A DNA stretch of 64,000 nucleotides from an uncultured Helicobacteraceae bacterium (lineage in GTDB: Bacteria; Campylobacterota; Campylobacteria; Campylobacterales; Helicobacteraceae), in the NCBI GenBank assembly GCA_944323755.1, contig CALUTR010000003.1, positions 1 to 64,000 of the forward strand, read 5' to 3'. The position numbers and the translations under genes were made by a program. This document shows, in pieces, positions 1-8,775 of the stretch. The notes under the pieces are model-generated. The model made no database searches. It saw only the letters and a list, made by a program, of their open reading frames with translations, and was not told where the DNA came from. Position 1 is the stretch's first letter. Each line of letters starts with the position of its first letter.

Positions 1-122
1 GCCATTGCAACTTGTGCATCAGTTCTTGTTGTTACAAATCTAGGAACAGCAACAGCTGCTAATACTCCTAAGATTACTATAACAAATACTAATTCGATCA
101 TTGAAAAACCACTTCTTTTCAT
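1..122 (-). CDS. Prepilin-type pilin/pseudopilin, 5' part only (window edge)
   Basis: Only the first 40 or so codons are in the window; the rest lies to the left of base 1. The translation starts MKRSGFSMIELVF and has a class III (type IV prepilin) signal: short basic leader, Gly before Phe as the peptidase site, Glu at mature position 5, then a hydrophobic stretch. The ATG at 122-120 has an AAGGA ribosome-binding site at a normal distance. Over 122 bases it matches the complete gene at 36837-37385 with one synonymous difference (base 78 against 37341). Family knowledge: such proteins form type IV pili or type II secretion pseudopili after cleavage by PilD. Whether the C-terminal part matches the other copy cannot be seen. 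Confidence 0.85.
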   Translation of the reverse strand, partial: MKRSGFSMIELVFVIVILGVLAAVAVPRFVTTRTDAQVAM

Positions 123-179
123 TCTTTATCCTTTTATAAAATAAAATTGATCATCTTTTAATCAAATTAAATATTTGAA

Positions 180-235
180 TAAAAGTAAATGAATTATAAA
201 CATTTTTTTTTTGAATCTCTTCTTAAAAGCAGTTA
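180..235 (-). promoter_or_regulatory. Promoter block of the left pilin gene, copy 1 of a 56-base repeat
   Basis: This block matches 37433-37488 over 56 bases with one difference. Read on the minus strand it has an inverted repeat based on CTGCTTTTAAG, a run of ten A, four bases (TGTT), then TATAAT (193-198), the usual -10 box in this group. Transcription would start near 186 and leave a leader of about 65 bases. It lies directly after the mogA stop. The homopolymer sits in the -10/-35 spacer, where length changes can alter promoter strength. The promoter role is inferred from the -10 box and from conservation in front of two paralogues. Confidence 0.6.
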
Positions 236-244
236 AATTAATAA

Positions 245-775
245 CTATTTTTTTGGACGAAATGCTTTTATTATGTGTTCATTTGTTTCTAAATAATCTC
301 CATCTATTAGATCAATGCAGTATGGGATAGCCGGAAATACTGCATCAAGGCATTCTTTTATGCTTTTTGGCTTTCCAGGTAGATTGACGATTAGAGTATT
401 ATTGCAGATTCCAGCACTTTGTCTTGATAGGATTGCAGTTGGGACATATTGCAAGCTTACGCTACGCATTAATTCCCCAAATCCTGGGAGCATCTTTTGG
501 CATACAGATTCTGTTGCTTCAGGTGTTACATCTCTTTTTGCAGGTCCTGTCCCACCAGTGGTGAGTATCAAAGAGCATTGTTTTGATAATTCTAGCAATG
601 CATTTTTTATATCATTAAATTCATCGCTAACTAAGCGATATTCTGCTTCCCATTTTGTTTTTAGATATATATTTAGTGTATCAATGATTGCTTTACCGCT
701 TAAGTCTTCATATATACCTTGTGATGCCCTGTCTGATGCTGTTAGAATCCCAATTTTTACTATTTTTTCATTCAT
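245..775 (-). CDS. mogA: Molybdopterin adenylyltransferase MogA
   Basis: MogA adenylylates molybdopterin, preparing it for molybdate insertion by MoeA in the cytoplasm. The 176-residue protein has the MoCF-binding signature TTGGTG at residues 72-77, followed by a K-R-D-V-T-P-E stretch as in MogA/MoaB proteins. Length is normal for a stand-alone MogA. It is the last gene of a five-gene minus-strand run moeA-moaD-moaE-mobB-mogA, and its ATG overlaps the mobB stop by four bases, so translation is probably coupled. MogA rather than MoaB is favoured by length and by the adjacent moeA; the two are closely related. Confidence 0.9.
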   Translation of the reverse strand: MNEKIVKIGILTASDRASQGIYEDLSGKAIIDTLNIYLKTKWEAEYRLVSDEFNDIKNALLELSKQCSLILTTGGTGPAKRDVTPEATESVCQKMLPGFGELMRSVSLQYVPTAILSRQSAGICNNTLIVNLPGKPKSIKECLDAVFPAIPYCIDLIDGDYLETNEHIIKAFRPKK

Positions 776-1245
776 TTATTTATCCATTGTAAAATTTCTT
801 CATAATTATTTAAATCAAGTGTTATTTTATCTTTAAAATGATTTTTGTATTGATTTGTTGTTGCTATTGCATCTGCCATATCAATATCACTTTGAGTGAA
901 ATCGCCTCTAATGACACATATTTTTTTATATGGCATTGCTTTAAAACCTTCTATAAATATATAATCTAACTCTTGATTTTGATTCATAATATGTATGATT
1001 TCATCATTATGTAGGTTGTTATTAAATCTTATATTTGTCTCTTTTGGTGAAACTATTGCCACATTAGCACCGCATTCAAAGAATTTATAGCTATCTTTTC
1101 CTTCTTTATCAAATATAGCTTTACATTTTGGATCGTGTTTTATTACGCCAACTTTGTATGTCGGGATTAATATTTTGCATAGATTTTCAATGAGTGTTGT
1201 TTTGCCACTATTGGACACGCCACTAAAGCTAATTATTTTTGTCAT
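772..1245 (-). CDS. mobB: Molybdopterin-guanine dinucleotide biosynthesis protein MobB
   Basis: MobB is a small P-loop GTP-binding protein that assists MobA in attaching GMP to molybdenum cofactor. The N-terminus carries a clear Walker A motif (GVSNSGKTT, residues 9-17). The rest fits the 155-175 residue MobB family. It overlaps moaE upstream and mogA downstream by four bases each, so it belongs to a tightly coupled operon. A MobB implies bis-MGD enzymes (formate dehydrogenase, nitrate or TMAO reductase types) elsewhere in the genome. MobA is not in this window. Confidence 0.88.
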   Translation of the reverse strand: MTKIISFSGVSNSGKTTLIENLCKILIPTYKVGVIKHDPKCKAIFDKEGKDSYKFFECGANVAIVSPKETNIRFNNNLHNDEIIHIMNQNQELDYIFIEGFKAMPYKKICVIRGDFTQSDIDMADAIATTNQYKNHFKDKITLDLNNYEEILQWINK

Positions 1246-1688
1246 ATAAGCCTAGCTCCTTTTATTTCCTTGCTTCGTGATAGGGCGTAAATTCTACTTC
1301 CATTTATGATGTCGTATTTCCAAATTGGAGCATTTGCCTTAAAATCCTCTATAAAATCGCTATATAACTCTAATACGCTTTTTCTATTTTTTGATATTAA
1401 TCCGCACATATATGATGATTTTCCAATTTCAACATCTCCGCGTGAATGTGCCATATAAATGATTGCTTGCTTATTTTTTGCTTTTTGTTGCCATATATCA
1501 AACCAGGATTGTAGCAATGGCATATATATATCAAAACTTAAATGAGTGATGTTATTCTCACCTCTTACAATTCCAGTAAATACGCTAAGTGCTCCGCAAT
1601 TTTGCCCTCTTGCGTTATTTTCCCAAGTGTTATAAATTTCTTTTGTGTTTAATGCACCATCGTGTATATATAATGTATCAAGCATCAT
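1242..1688 (-). CDS. moaE: Molybdopterin synthase catalytic subunit MoaE
   Basis: MoaE is the large subunit of molybdopterin synthase, which with thiocarboxylated MoaD inserts two sulfurs into cPMP. The 148-residue sequence has the family features: a GALSVFTGIVRG segment near residue 36, the MAHSRGDVEIG segment in the middle, and the catalytic-type lysine region near W-K-Y at the C-terminal end. Two adjacent Met codons start the reading frame; either could be used. It begins directly after the moaD stop and overlaps mobB by four bases. Confidence 0.92.
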   Translation of the reverse strand: MMLDTLYIHDGALNTKEIYNTWENNARGQNCGALSVFTGIVRGENNITHLSFDIYMPLLQSWFDIWQQKAKNKQAIIYMAHSRGDVEIGKSSYMCGLISKNRKSVLELYSDFIEDFKANAPIWKYDIINGSRIYALSRSKEIKGARLI

Positions 1689-1913
1689 TTATCCACCACA
1701 TACAGGAGGTAAGAATGAAATCGTATCATTTTCATTAAATATAATATTACTGCAATCTTGCACGATTTTGTCATTTAGCGCTATTGCACATAATGGTAGC
1801 CACTCTTTTAATGAGTCAATATTATTAAGTTCTTCTTTTAGTTCTGCAAAATTTTTTGCATTACTATTTATAGAATCTAATCCAATTGGACCTAAGAAAT
1901 TTACTTTTATCAT
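1689..1913 (-). CDS. moaD: Molybdopterin synthase sulfur carrier subunit MoaD
   Basis: MoaD is a ubiquitin-fold sulfur carrier. The 74-residue protein ends in Cys-Gly-Gly, the double-glycine tail that is adenylylated and thiocarboxylated, and the preceding ISFLPPV segment is typical of the last beta strand. Length matches the family. The stop codon abuts moaE, so the two synthase subunits are made from neighbouring cistrons. The activating enzyme MoeB is not in this window. Confidence 0.92.
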   Translation of the reverse strand: MIKVNFLGPIGLDSINSNAKNFAELKEELNNIDSLKEWLPLCAIALNDKIVQDCSNIIFNENDTISFLPPVCGG

Positions 1914-1931
1914 TATCCTTCCTTGTTGAAA

Positions 1932-3155
1932 TTAAATTTTTAATAAATCATCTAAAATGATTATATCAACCAAATCACCTTTGTTTGCTTGCTTATTATC
2001 TACAATAATCATTGCTTGATTTAATTTGTCTATCATATAAGATTGCCTATTGTCTATGCTAGATACTTCATATCTACCATTGATTAATTTTATTGTTGCT
2101 GGAATGAATTCTATCCTACTTGAATCTGATATTTTAATATCATTTGTTATGATTGCCTTATGTGTAGGGATAGTTGTTGTTATATTAAACATTTTTGATA
2201 ATATTAATCGTCCAAATAATAAAAATGATACAACGCTTGAGTTTGGATTCCCAGGAAGTGCAAGTATATGCTTGTTATTATTGCAGTTGATATATGATAC
2301 AACTTTTCCAGGCTTTATTTTTACACTATCAAATATCACTTCTCCAAATTCTTTTATTACTTCTTTTGTAAAATCAAAATCACCTTTACTCATTCCACCT
2401 GTTGTAATTACTATATCACTAAAGCCTAGTGCTTCTTCTATAGCTTTTTTAATATCTTGTTTGGAATCTTTTATGATATTATGTATCGTGCTTTGAGCTC
2501 CAAGTGCATTTGCAATCGCATATAATATATGATTATTCGAGCTATATATATAATTATCATTTTGTTTTATTTCACCAATTTCGGCTATTTCATCACCACT
2601 TGTTAGAATCGCAATTTTTGGTTTTCTATAAACTTGTGTAAATATTGTATTATTTTGTGCAAGTATGCCTATATGAAATGGATTGATTCTTGTGCCCTTT
2701 GTGATAAGAATATCACCCTTTTTGTAGTTTTCACCAGCTTTCCTAATAAATCGATATTGTGCCAGATCTTTATCTTGATTTAAAAATATTCTATTGTCTT
2801 TGATTGTGATTTGCTCTACTATGGCTATTGTATCTGCATTTTTGGGTATTTTTGCTCCTGTGAAAGTCTTTATACATTTGCTGTTTTTTACTTCACATTC
2901 ATTCTCATTTCCTGCTTTATTAATAGAATCAATTTCAAGACCTTGATTATGTAATATTTGCAAATCCTTAAAGCAAAATGCATATCCGTCCATATTTGAT
3001 GTATCAAACTTTGGAGAGGATTCTATTGCATATATATTGTCATATAGGATTCTATTAACACTATCGTGGATAAATACTTTTTGGCTTTGTATGGGCTGTA
3101 TATTTGATTGATTTATCAATTCTATGGCTTGATTAAGCGTGATATTTTTATTCAT
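1932..3155 (-). CDS. moeA: Molybdopterin molybdenumtransferase MoeA
   Basis: MoeA inserts molybdate into adenylylated molybdopterin. The 407 residues match the family length. Visible motifs are an N-terminal MoeA segment with NMDGYAF near residue 55, the MoCF-binding TTGGMSKGDFDF near residue 252, and LPGNPNSS near residue 300. It is the first gene of the minus-strand cofactor operon and is divergent from purL across a 79-base gap with a palindromic, promoter-like core. Confidence 0.93.
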   Translation of the reverse strand: MNKNITLNQAIELINQSNIQPIQSQKVFIHDSVNRILYDNIYAIESSPKFDTSNMDGYAFCFKDLQILHNQGLEIDSINKAGNENECEVKNSKCIKTFTGAKIPKNADTIAIVEQITIKDNRIFLNQDKDLAQYRFIRKAGENYKKGDILITKGTRINPFHIGILAQNNTIFTQVYRKPKIAILTSGDEIAEIGEIKQNDNYIYSSNNHILYAIANALGAQSTIHNIIKDSKQDIKKAIEEALGFSDIVITTGGMSKGDFDFTKEVIKEFGEVIFDSVKIKPGKVVSYINCNNNKHILALPGNPNSSVVSFLLFGRLILSKMFNITTTIPTHKAIITNDIKISDSSRIEFIPATIKLINGRYEVSSIDNRQSYMIDKLNQAMIIVDNKQANKGDLVDIIILDDLLKI

Positions 3156-3182
3156 TTTTTGCCTTTATTGCATAGTTATCGC

Positions 3183-3196
3183 ATTTTATATAAAAT
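3183..3196. promoter_or_regulatory. Palindromic AT-rich core between moeA and purL
   Basis: ATTTTATATAAAAT is a perfect 14-base palindrome flanked by CGC-like bases, in the middle of the moeA/purL divergent gap. It reads as a -10-like TATAAAAT on both strands, so it could serve both genes or bind a dimeric regulator. Short AT palindromes are common at this base composition, so the call is tentative. Confidence 0.3.
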
Positions 3197-3234
3197 CGCT
3201 TTTTTAAAACTTTAAAATTAAAGTGAAAATAATA

Positions 3235-5463
3235 ATGCAAAATCAAGTAAATATGATAGAAAATATAGATGAAGTTCTTACTAGGCATAAACTTAATGCA
3301 CAGGATTATGAAAATATTAAGAAGATTCTAGGTAGAGAGCCGAATTTGGTTGAAATTGGTATTTTTTCTGCTATGTGGAGCGAGCATTGTAGTTATAAAT
3401 CAAGTAAGATTTATTTAAAAAATTTTCCAACAACTGCTCCATATGTGATTCAAGGTCCTGGCGAAAATGCAGGGGTTATTGATATTGGTGATGGTTATTG
3501 TGCTGTGTTTAAAATGGAATCTCATAATCACCCAAGTTTTATTGAGCCTTATGCTGGTGCAGCAACTGGTGTTGGTGGAATTATGCGTGATGTTTTTACA
3601 ATGGGTGCAAGACCTATTGCTAGTTTAGATTCTATTAGATTTGGTGATATTACTAATAAGGATCAAGAAAAAAAGCACAAATATCTTGTCCATGGCGTTG
3701 TATCTGGTATTGGTGATTATGGTAATTGTATGGGCGTGCCAACAATTGGCGGAGAAACGAGTTTTGAGGCTTGCTATAATGGAAATATATTAGTAAATGC
3801 TTTTAACCTGGGTATCGTAAAAAAAGAAAATATTTTTTATGGAAGAGCAGAGGGAAATAAAAATTCTATTATTTATGTAGGTAGTAAAACGGGTAGAGAT
3901 GGGCTTGGTGGCGCTGTGATGAGCAGTGATAGCTTTAATGAAGATTCTAAAAATTTGCGTCCAACAGTACAAGTGGGGGATCCATTTAGTGAGAAATTAT
4001 TACTTGAGGCGTGTTTAGAGGTATTTAGTAAAGATTTGATTATAGGGATTCAGGATATGGGGGCTGCAGGACTTACTAGCTCTTCTTTTGAAATGGCAAG
4101 TAGGGCAAGTAATGATAGTGTAAAAAGTGGTATGAGGCTTTATCTTGATAAGGTTCCAACTAGAGAAGAAAATATGACTCCATATGAGCTAATGTTAAGC
4201 GAATCTCAAGAAAGAATGCTCCTTTGCGCAAAAAGCGGTAAAGAGCAAGAAATCATTGATATATTTAGAAAATGGGAAGTTAATGCGGAGATTATCGGTG
4301 AGGTTATAGATGGTGGTAATATGGAATTGTATTTTAATGGTGAATTATGTGCAAATATACCTATTGCACCGCTTAGTGATGCCGCACCTGTATTGCATAA
4401 AGAAGTAAAATACCCAGAATATTTAAATGAGCTTCATAATTTTAATTTTACACCAAGTAGTAAAAGTCAGAACGATATTTTTAGAGAGCTGATTTCTTGT
4501 GTTGATATTTGTGATAAATCTTGGATTTACAATCAATATGATGGAACGATTCTATCAAATACTATTTTAGGTAGTGGCAATGGTGATGCAAGTGTTATTA
4601 GGATTAAAGAAAATAATAAATTATTGGCATTAAATCTTTATTGTAATCCTAGATATTGTTATCTTGATCCAAAAGAAGGAGCAAAAATAGCTGTTGCAAC
4701 TGCAGGACGGAATTGTGCTACACGTGGAGCATTGCCGCTTAGTATTACAGATTGTTTAAATTTTGGGAATCCTGATAATCCAAATGTGATGTGGCAGTTT
4801 AAAGAAGCATGTGAGGGTATATCTGAAGCTTGTAGTGTGTTAAATACACCTGTTGTAAGTGGAAATGTTTCACTTTATAATCAAAGTGATAATATAGATA
4901 TCTACCCAACTCCAAGCATTGGAATGGTTGGAATCATTGATAATATCAATCATTTTAGAGATTCTGCGCTTAAGCAAAAAGGAAATTTACTAATTTTTGT
5001 TGGTGAATTAAAAGAGGAATTTGGCGGAAGCTTGTTGCTAAAAATCACAAGAAATGAAATAAAAGGACTGCCGCCTAGACTTAATCTTTACAAAGAGGTT
5101 GCTTTGTGGAAGTTTTTAAATGAAGCTTTACCATTTATAAAATCAATGAAGAGTGTGAAAGAAGGTGGAATTGCAATTAGTGTTGCTAAAATGGCACTAT
5201 TTGGTGGTTTTGGTGTTGATGTTGAATTTGATACCACAAAAGATATTGTATTTAGCGAATCTCAAAGTTGTGCTTGCATTGAAATATCACAAGATAGTTT
5301 AGATTTTATTAATCAAGTGGCAAATAAATATAGCATTCCTTATAGAATTATCGGTAAAGTTGGCAATAAAGGCGCTAATATTAACATAGATTCTATAGCA
5401 ATCACACAACAAGAAGCAAGAGATTTGTATTATAATTCATTTGAAAAATTACTGAAAAGTTAA
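3235..5463 (+). CDS. purL: Phosphoribosylformylglycinamidine synthase subunit PurL
   Basis: PurL catalyses ATP-dependent conversion of FGAR to FGAM in purine synthesis. It is the small (about 740 residue) type that works with separate PurS and PurQ. Visible are the N-terminal [14 protein letters not shown] region, [16 protein letters not shown] and the second-half [10 protein letters not shown] segment. The open frame extends upstream to a GTG at 3223. I prefer the ATG at 3235, with a later ATG at 3253 as another option, because none has a strong ribosome-binding site. H. pylori lacks de novo purine genes of this kind, so this points to a different Helicobacter-type lineage. Confidence 0.93.
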   Translation: MQNQVNMIENIDEVLTRHKLNAQDYENIKKILGREPNLVEIGIFSAMWSEHCSYKSSKIYLKNFPTTAPYVIQGPGENAGVIDIGDGYCAVFKMESHNHPSFIEPYAGAATGVGGIMRDVFTMGARPIASLDSIRFGDITNKDQEKKHKYLVHGVVSGIGDYGNCMGVPTIGGETSFEACYNGNILVNAFNLGIVKKENIFYGRAEGNKNSIIYVGSKTGRDGLGGAVMSSDSFNEDSKNLRPTVQVGDPFSEKLLLEACLEVFSKDLIIGIQDMGAAGLTSSSFEMASRASNDSVKSGMRLYLDKVPTREENMTPYELMLSESQERMLLCAKSGKEQEIIDIFRKWEVNAEIIGEVIDGGNMELYFNGELCANIPIAPLSDAAPVLHKEVKYPEYLNELHNFNFTPSSKSQNDIFRELISCVDICDKSWIYNQYDGTILSNTILGSGNGDASVIRIKENNKLLALNLYCNPRYCYLDPKEGAKIAVATAGRNCATRGALPLSITDCLNFGNPDNPNVMWQFKEACEGISEACSVLNTPVVSGNVSLYNQSDNIDIYPTPSIGMVGIIDNINHFRDSALKQKGNLLIFVGELKEEFGGSLLLKITRNEIKGLPPRLNLYKEVALWKFLNEALPFIKSMKSVKEGGIAISVAKMALFGGFGVDVEFDTTKDIVFSESQSCACIEISQDSLDFINQVANKYSIPYRIIGKVGNKGANINIDSIAITQQEARDLYYNSFEKLLKS

Positions 5464-5525
5464 TAAACTCTTCAGTATAAATCTTTTTTTAAATTATTTT
5501 TTATAAATAAGGAATAAATTTTAGT

Positions 5526-6629
5526 ATGATTAGAGGCGGTTTTAGTTTTTTTGCATTAATTTTAGCGCTATTAATTGTTAGCGGTCTTGTTGTTGTATCT
5601 TATCCATATATAGATAAGAATCTAAAAGATGCTAGAGAGGTTGCAAATGCAATTAAAGTAAAAGATAGTGTTACAAATAGTGAAATTGGCGATACTCCAA
5701 TTATCGCACCACCACCAACGGAGCCAACGGAACCATCAGAGCCAGAGCTTCCACCTTCACTTGATGAGAGTGAATTTTATTTACCAAGCGTTTATCGTTA
5801 TGGAAGGACATTGTTAAACTCAACAGAGCAAGCTGCGTATGATGAAATACTAGCTGCAATTATTAAGTATGACTCAAGCAAAATTATAAATAAAGACGGC
5901 AGAATGGTTTTGATGATTGATGTTAATACAAATATTAATGATACATCATTAAGAACTATTCTTAAATATATTGATGCTGATGCACCGGAGGCATTTCATA
6001 TTTCAAGTATGTTGCCTAGAGTTACAATATATGATTCACAGCGGAATGTAAAGCAATTTTATATATATGTTTTTGCTAGCTATCAAACAAGGGAAAAATA
6101 TGTAAATACACTTTCACAAGTAATCAATAATGTAAAACCAATATTGGCAAAAATTAATGCTCTTCAAAATGAAATAGATAAGATAAAAATGGCACACGAT
6201 GAGCTAATAAAGCTTGTTTCATATGGCGGTATGAGCTCTGTGAGTGCAGCAAAAATTGTAGGAGCATTTATAGATAAAAAAGTTATATGTGATGGGTATT
6301 CCCGTGCTTTATTGTTCTTGTTGCAACGCACGAATTTAAAAGGTATATATACAACTGGGTATGCTCAAATTGGCATACAACAAAGTCCAAGCTGGGGTCT
6401 GCATGCTTGGAATTTAGTAAATCATAATAATGTTTGGTACTATATTGATACTACTTGGGACGATCCTGTATATGGAAGTGTAAATCCTGTAAAATGGACT
6501 TATTTTATGAATGGAACTATAGATTTTTACAAGGATCACAATTATAATCCAACTTCCTCGTTAAAATCGCAGTCATATCCAAAGTTTCCTGTTGTATCTG
6601 CAGATTCATTAGGTAATTTTGTGAAATAA
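5526..6629 (+). CDS. Transglutaminase-like protein with prepilin-like N-terminus
   Basis: The 367-residue protein has three parts. Residues 1-29 are a short basic leader with Gly-Gly followed by FSFFALILALLIVSGLVVV, like a type IV prepilin signal but with Ala instead of Glu at mature position 5. Residues 60-80 are a Pro/Glu/Thr-rich linker. The C-terminal part has the order of a transglutaminase/protease-like fold: Cys255 (VICDGYSRA), His293 (GLHAWN) and Asp308 (YYIDTTWDD). It should sit outside the cytoplasmic membrane. Substrate and function are unknown. A plain signal anchor is the alternative reading of the N-terminus. It lies between purL and moaC without obvious functional link. Confidence 0.6.
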   Translation: MIRGGFSFFALILALLIVSGLVVVSYPYIDKNLKDAREVANAIKVKDSVTNSEIGDTPIIAPPPTEPTEPSEPELPPSLDESEFYLPSVYRYGRTLLNSTEQAAYDEILAAIIKYDSSKIINKDGRMVLMIDVNTNINDTSLRTILKYIDADAPEAFHISSMLPRVTIYDSQRNVKQFYIYVFASYQTREKYVNTLSQVINNVKPILAKINALQNEIDKIKMAHDELIKLVSYGGMSSVSAAKIVGAFIDKKVICDGYSRALLFLLQRTNLKGIYTTGYAQIGIQQSPSWGLHAWNLVNHNNVWYYIDTTWDDPVYGSVNPVKWTYFMNGTIDFYKDHNYNPTSSLKSQSYPKFPVVSADSLGNFVK

Positions 6630-6634
6630 TTAAT

Positions 6635-6660
6635 TTTTAGATGCATAAATGCATCTAAAA
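6635..6660. repeat. Perfect inverted repeat (12-base arms) upstream of moaC
   Basis: TTTTAGATGCAT, two A, then its exact complement. It lies between the transglutaminase-like gene and the moaC ribosome-binding site at 6666. The stem is followed by TATATGG rather than a T-run, so it is a weak intrinsic terminator on the plus strand. It could equally be an operator or leader hairpin for moaC. A repeated ATGCAT forms its centre. Confidence 0.6.
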
Positions 6661-6676
6661 TATATGGAGATAATAT

Positions 6677-7162
6677 TTGAAACTTACTCATATTAATGAA
6701 AATAACAATCCAACAATGGTTGATATATCTACAAAAGATATTAGCAGTCGTATTGCAGTTGCTAGTGGTGAGATTTCAGTTAGCAAAGAAGCATTTGAAA
6801 TGATTGTAAATAATAATGCCAAAAAGGGGCCTGTTATTGATACTGCTATTATAGCTGCAATAATGGGATCTAAAAAAACAAGCGATCTTATACCTATGTG
6901 CCACCCATTACCTTTAAGTAAGGTTGATTGTAGAATTGAGTACAAAATAGATGAGCAATCAAATACATATATTATTGTTTTAGAAGTTACTACTCAGTGT
7001 GAGGGTAAAACAGGTGTTGAAATGGAGGCTTTGAGTGGCGTATCTATTGGCTTATTAACTATTTATGATATGTTAAAAGCAGTTGATAAAAGTATGATAA
7101 TTTCAAATATTGTATTAATTTCAAAAAGTGGCGGTAAAAGTGGTGATTATCGACGATATTGA
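6677..7162 (+). CDS. moaC: Cyclic pyranopterin monophosphate synthase MoaC
   Basis: MoaC makes cPMP from the MoaA product in the first stage of molybdopterin synthesis. The 161 residues contain the family signature MCHPLPL at 74-80 and the [11 protein letters not shown] and [10 protein letters not shown] segments with the conserved catalytic Asp and Lys. The start is TTG at 6677, supported by GGAGA seven bases upstream. It is separated from the other moa/mog genes by purL and the transglutaminase-like gene, and is on the opposite strand. MoaA is not in the window. Confidence 0.93.
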   Translation: MKLTHINENNNPTMVDISTKDISSRIAVASGEISVSKEAFEMIVNNNAKKGPVIDTAIIAAIMGSKKTSDLIPMCHPLPLSKVDCRIEYKIDEQSNTYIIVLEVTTQCEGKTGVEMEALSGVSIGLLTIYDMLKAVDKSMIISNIVLISKSGGKSGDYRRY

Positions 7163-7220
7163 TACTATACCATAAGTCTAAAATAGTCTAGTTAAAAAAT
7201 TTCGTTATTTACTATCAAAA

Positions 7221-7243
7221 TAGCAAATATATATTATTTGCTA
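7221..7243 (+). terminator. Inverted repeat with T-rich tail after moaC
   Basis: TAGCAAAT and ATTTGCTA are perfect 8-base arms around a 7-base AT spacer, followed by a T-rich stretch. It lies 59 bases after the moaC stop and about 85 bases before the efflux operon. It reads as a weak intrinsic terminator for moaC, but could also be an operator for the efflux genes. Confidence 0.4.
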
Positions 7244-7328
7244 ATAATTTTTTAATTTTTAATTAATATTAATTGTTTTATAACTTCAACTCATTTAATC
7301 ATTATTCAATATTTTATAAAGGAGCTTT

Positions 7329-8753
7329 ATGAAGCGATATTTGATTATCTTTAGCATTGCGTGTTTTGCATTATTCGCAGAATCTTCATATAGCGAACAA
7401 GGCTTGATTATAGAAAAACCAGGAATGATATATGATAATACTTTGAATATTGATAAGTATCAAGGCAGAACTACAAAATCATTTGATGATATTTTTGTTC
7501 CTGTGTTAGAGCCTAATTCTAGTATAAAAGATATATTAGATGCATATAGTGATCCAAATGATGTCTTAAGCTTAAAAGATTTGCTAAATATGGCAAAAAA
7601 TAATTATACATTGCAAGCAAAAGATATTGCTATACAGGAAGCGGAGGCTACAAGATCGTCTGTTTATGGTAAATACTTGCCTAGTCTTGATGTTGGTTAT
7701 AGCTTTAATAGCTCTAAAAGGAATATATCATCGTGGCAGCCAGCTATAAATGTACATTCTGCAAATGCAAGTGTAAATTGGGTGCTATTTGATGGTGCCT
7801 CAAGAGAGTTTTCTTTATTGTCTAATAATGCTTTGATTCGCGCTGCAATCGCTGATAAAGGTTACTCGCAAGAGGTATTGTTTTTACAGGTAGTTAGTGC
7901 TTATTATGATTATTTTACCCTAAAGGGGCAAATCATAGCTATGGAGCAAAAGAAGGTAAATATCTCTGCAAATGTGGCAAGAATTCAAGTATTATATGAT
8001 GCGGGATTGGAAACCATTGATGCACTAGAGGCATTAAAGGCTGAATTGAGCTTAACTGAGTATCAATTAGAAAATTTAAAATTAAATTTTGAGCAGATTA
8101 AACTTCAATTATCGCTTTACACAAATACAGATGTAAATAAATTGAAGTTAGATTCTATTTTGACACCAAGATATGAACAATATCAAAGTTTAAATATTAC
8201 TATGCAAGAAGAGCAAGCACAAAGTGTTGAGTATCAAATAGGGACTTTGACTTATTGGCCTACGATTAGCTTGTTTGATACATTTACTTGGAACTTAAAT
8301 AATCAAAATACTGCAAATAATGCTATCTTATCATATAATTATCCAAAAGAGCAGAATGTATTTGGTGTTAGTATAACTTGGAATATATTTAATGGTCTTA
8401 GCACAAATAGGCAAAAAGAGGCACTAAGATTGCAGAATCTACGCTTACAAAAGGGTATTGAATATGCAAAAAATGAGCAGCAAAATAATATTAGATTCTA
8501 TAAAAGCGCGATAAATACGGCTTTATCTCAGATACGAAGTGCAGAGGCATCATTAAAATCAGCAAGTATTTCATTTGAAAATATTTCACAAAAATATAAT
8601 GCACAATTGGTAAATTATAATGATTATTTGGATTCTTTGAGTGCTAAATATAATGCGGAAGCAACATATATACAAAGTTTAAATAATTATGAATTGCAAA
8701 AGGCGAATTATATTTTTTATAGCGGTCAAGCACTTAGTGATTACATTGATTGA
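7329..8753 (+). CDS. hefA: TolC-family outer membrane efflux channel (HefA-like)
   Basis: This is the outer membrane channel of a tripartite RND pump. The 474-residue protein starts with a Sec signal (MKRYLIIFSIACFALFA) and has the internally repeated, Gln/Asn-rich coiled-coil pattern of TolC proteins, with conserved ending of repeat one near VNWVLFDG and of repeat two near ITWNIFNG. An AAAGGAG site precedes the ATG. It is the first gene of a channel-adaptor-transporter operon, the same order as H. pylori hefABC, whereas Campylobacter cmeABC has the channel last. Confidence 0.88.
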   Translation: MKRYLIIFSIACFALFAESSYSEQGLIIEKPGMIYDNTLNIDKYQGRTTKSFDDIFVPVLEPNSSIKDILDAYSDPNDVLSLKDLLNMAKNNYTLQAKDIAIQEAEATRSSVYGKYLPSLDVGYSFNSSKRNISSWQPAINVHSANASVNWVLFDGASREFSLLSNNALIRAAIADKGYSQEVLFLQVVSAYYDYFTLKGQIIAMEQKKVNISANVARIQVLYDAGLETIDALEALKAELSLTEYQLENLKLNFEQIKLQLSLYTNTDVNKLKLDSILTPRYEQYQSLNITMQEEQAQSVEYQIGTLTYWPTISLFDTFTWNLNNQNTANNAILSYNYPKEQNVFGVSITWNIFNGLSTNRQKEALRLQNLRLQKGIEYAKNEQQNNIRFYKSAINTALSQIRSAEASLKSASISFENISQKYNAQLVNYNDYLDSLSAKYNAEATYIQSLNNYELQKANYIFYSGQALSDYID

Positions 8754-8775
8754 GAATTAAAATAAAGGAAGTAAT

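Noticed and set aside
203-212. T10 run as part of an intrinsic terminator for mogA or for the plus strand
   Set aside because: On the minus strand the run reads as A, and on the plus strand it comes before, not after, the nearby hairpin. The conserved copy upstream of a second pilin gene with TATAAT next to it fits a promoter element better.
7258-7271. AATTAATATTAATT palindrome as a CmeR/TetR operator for the efflux operon
   Set aside because: It consists only of A and T in a very AT-rich gap and does not match the known CmeR site.
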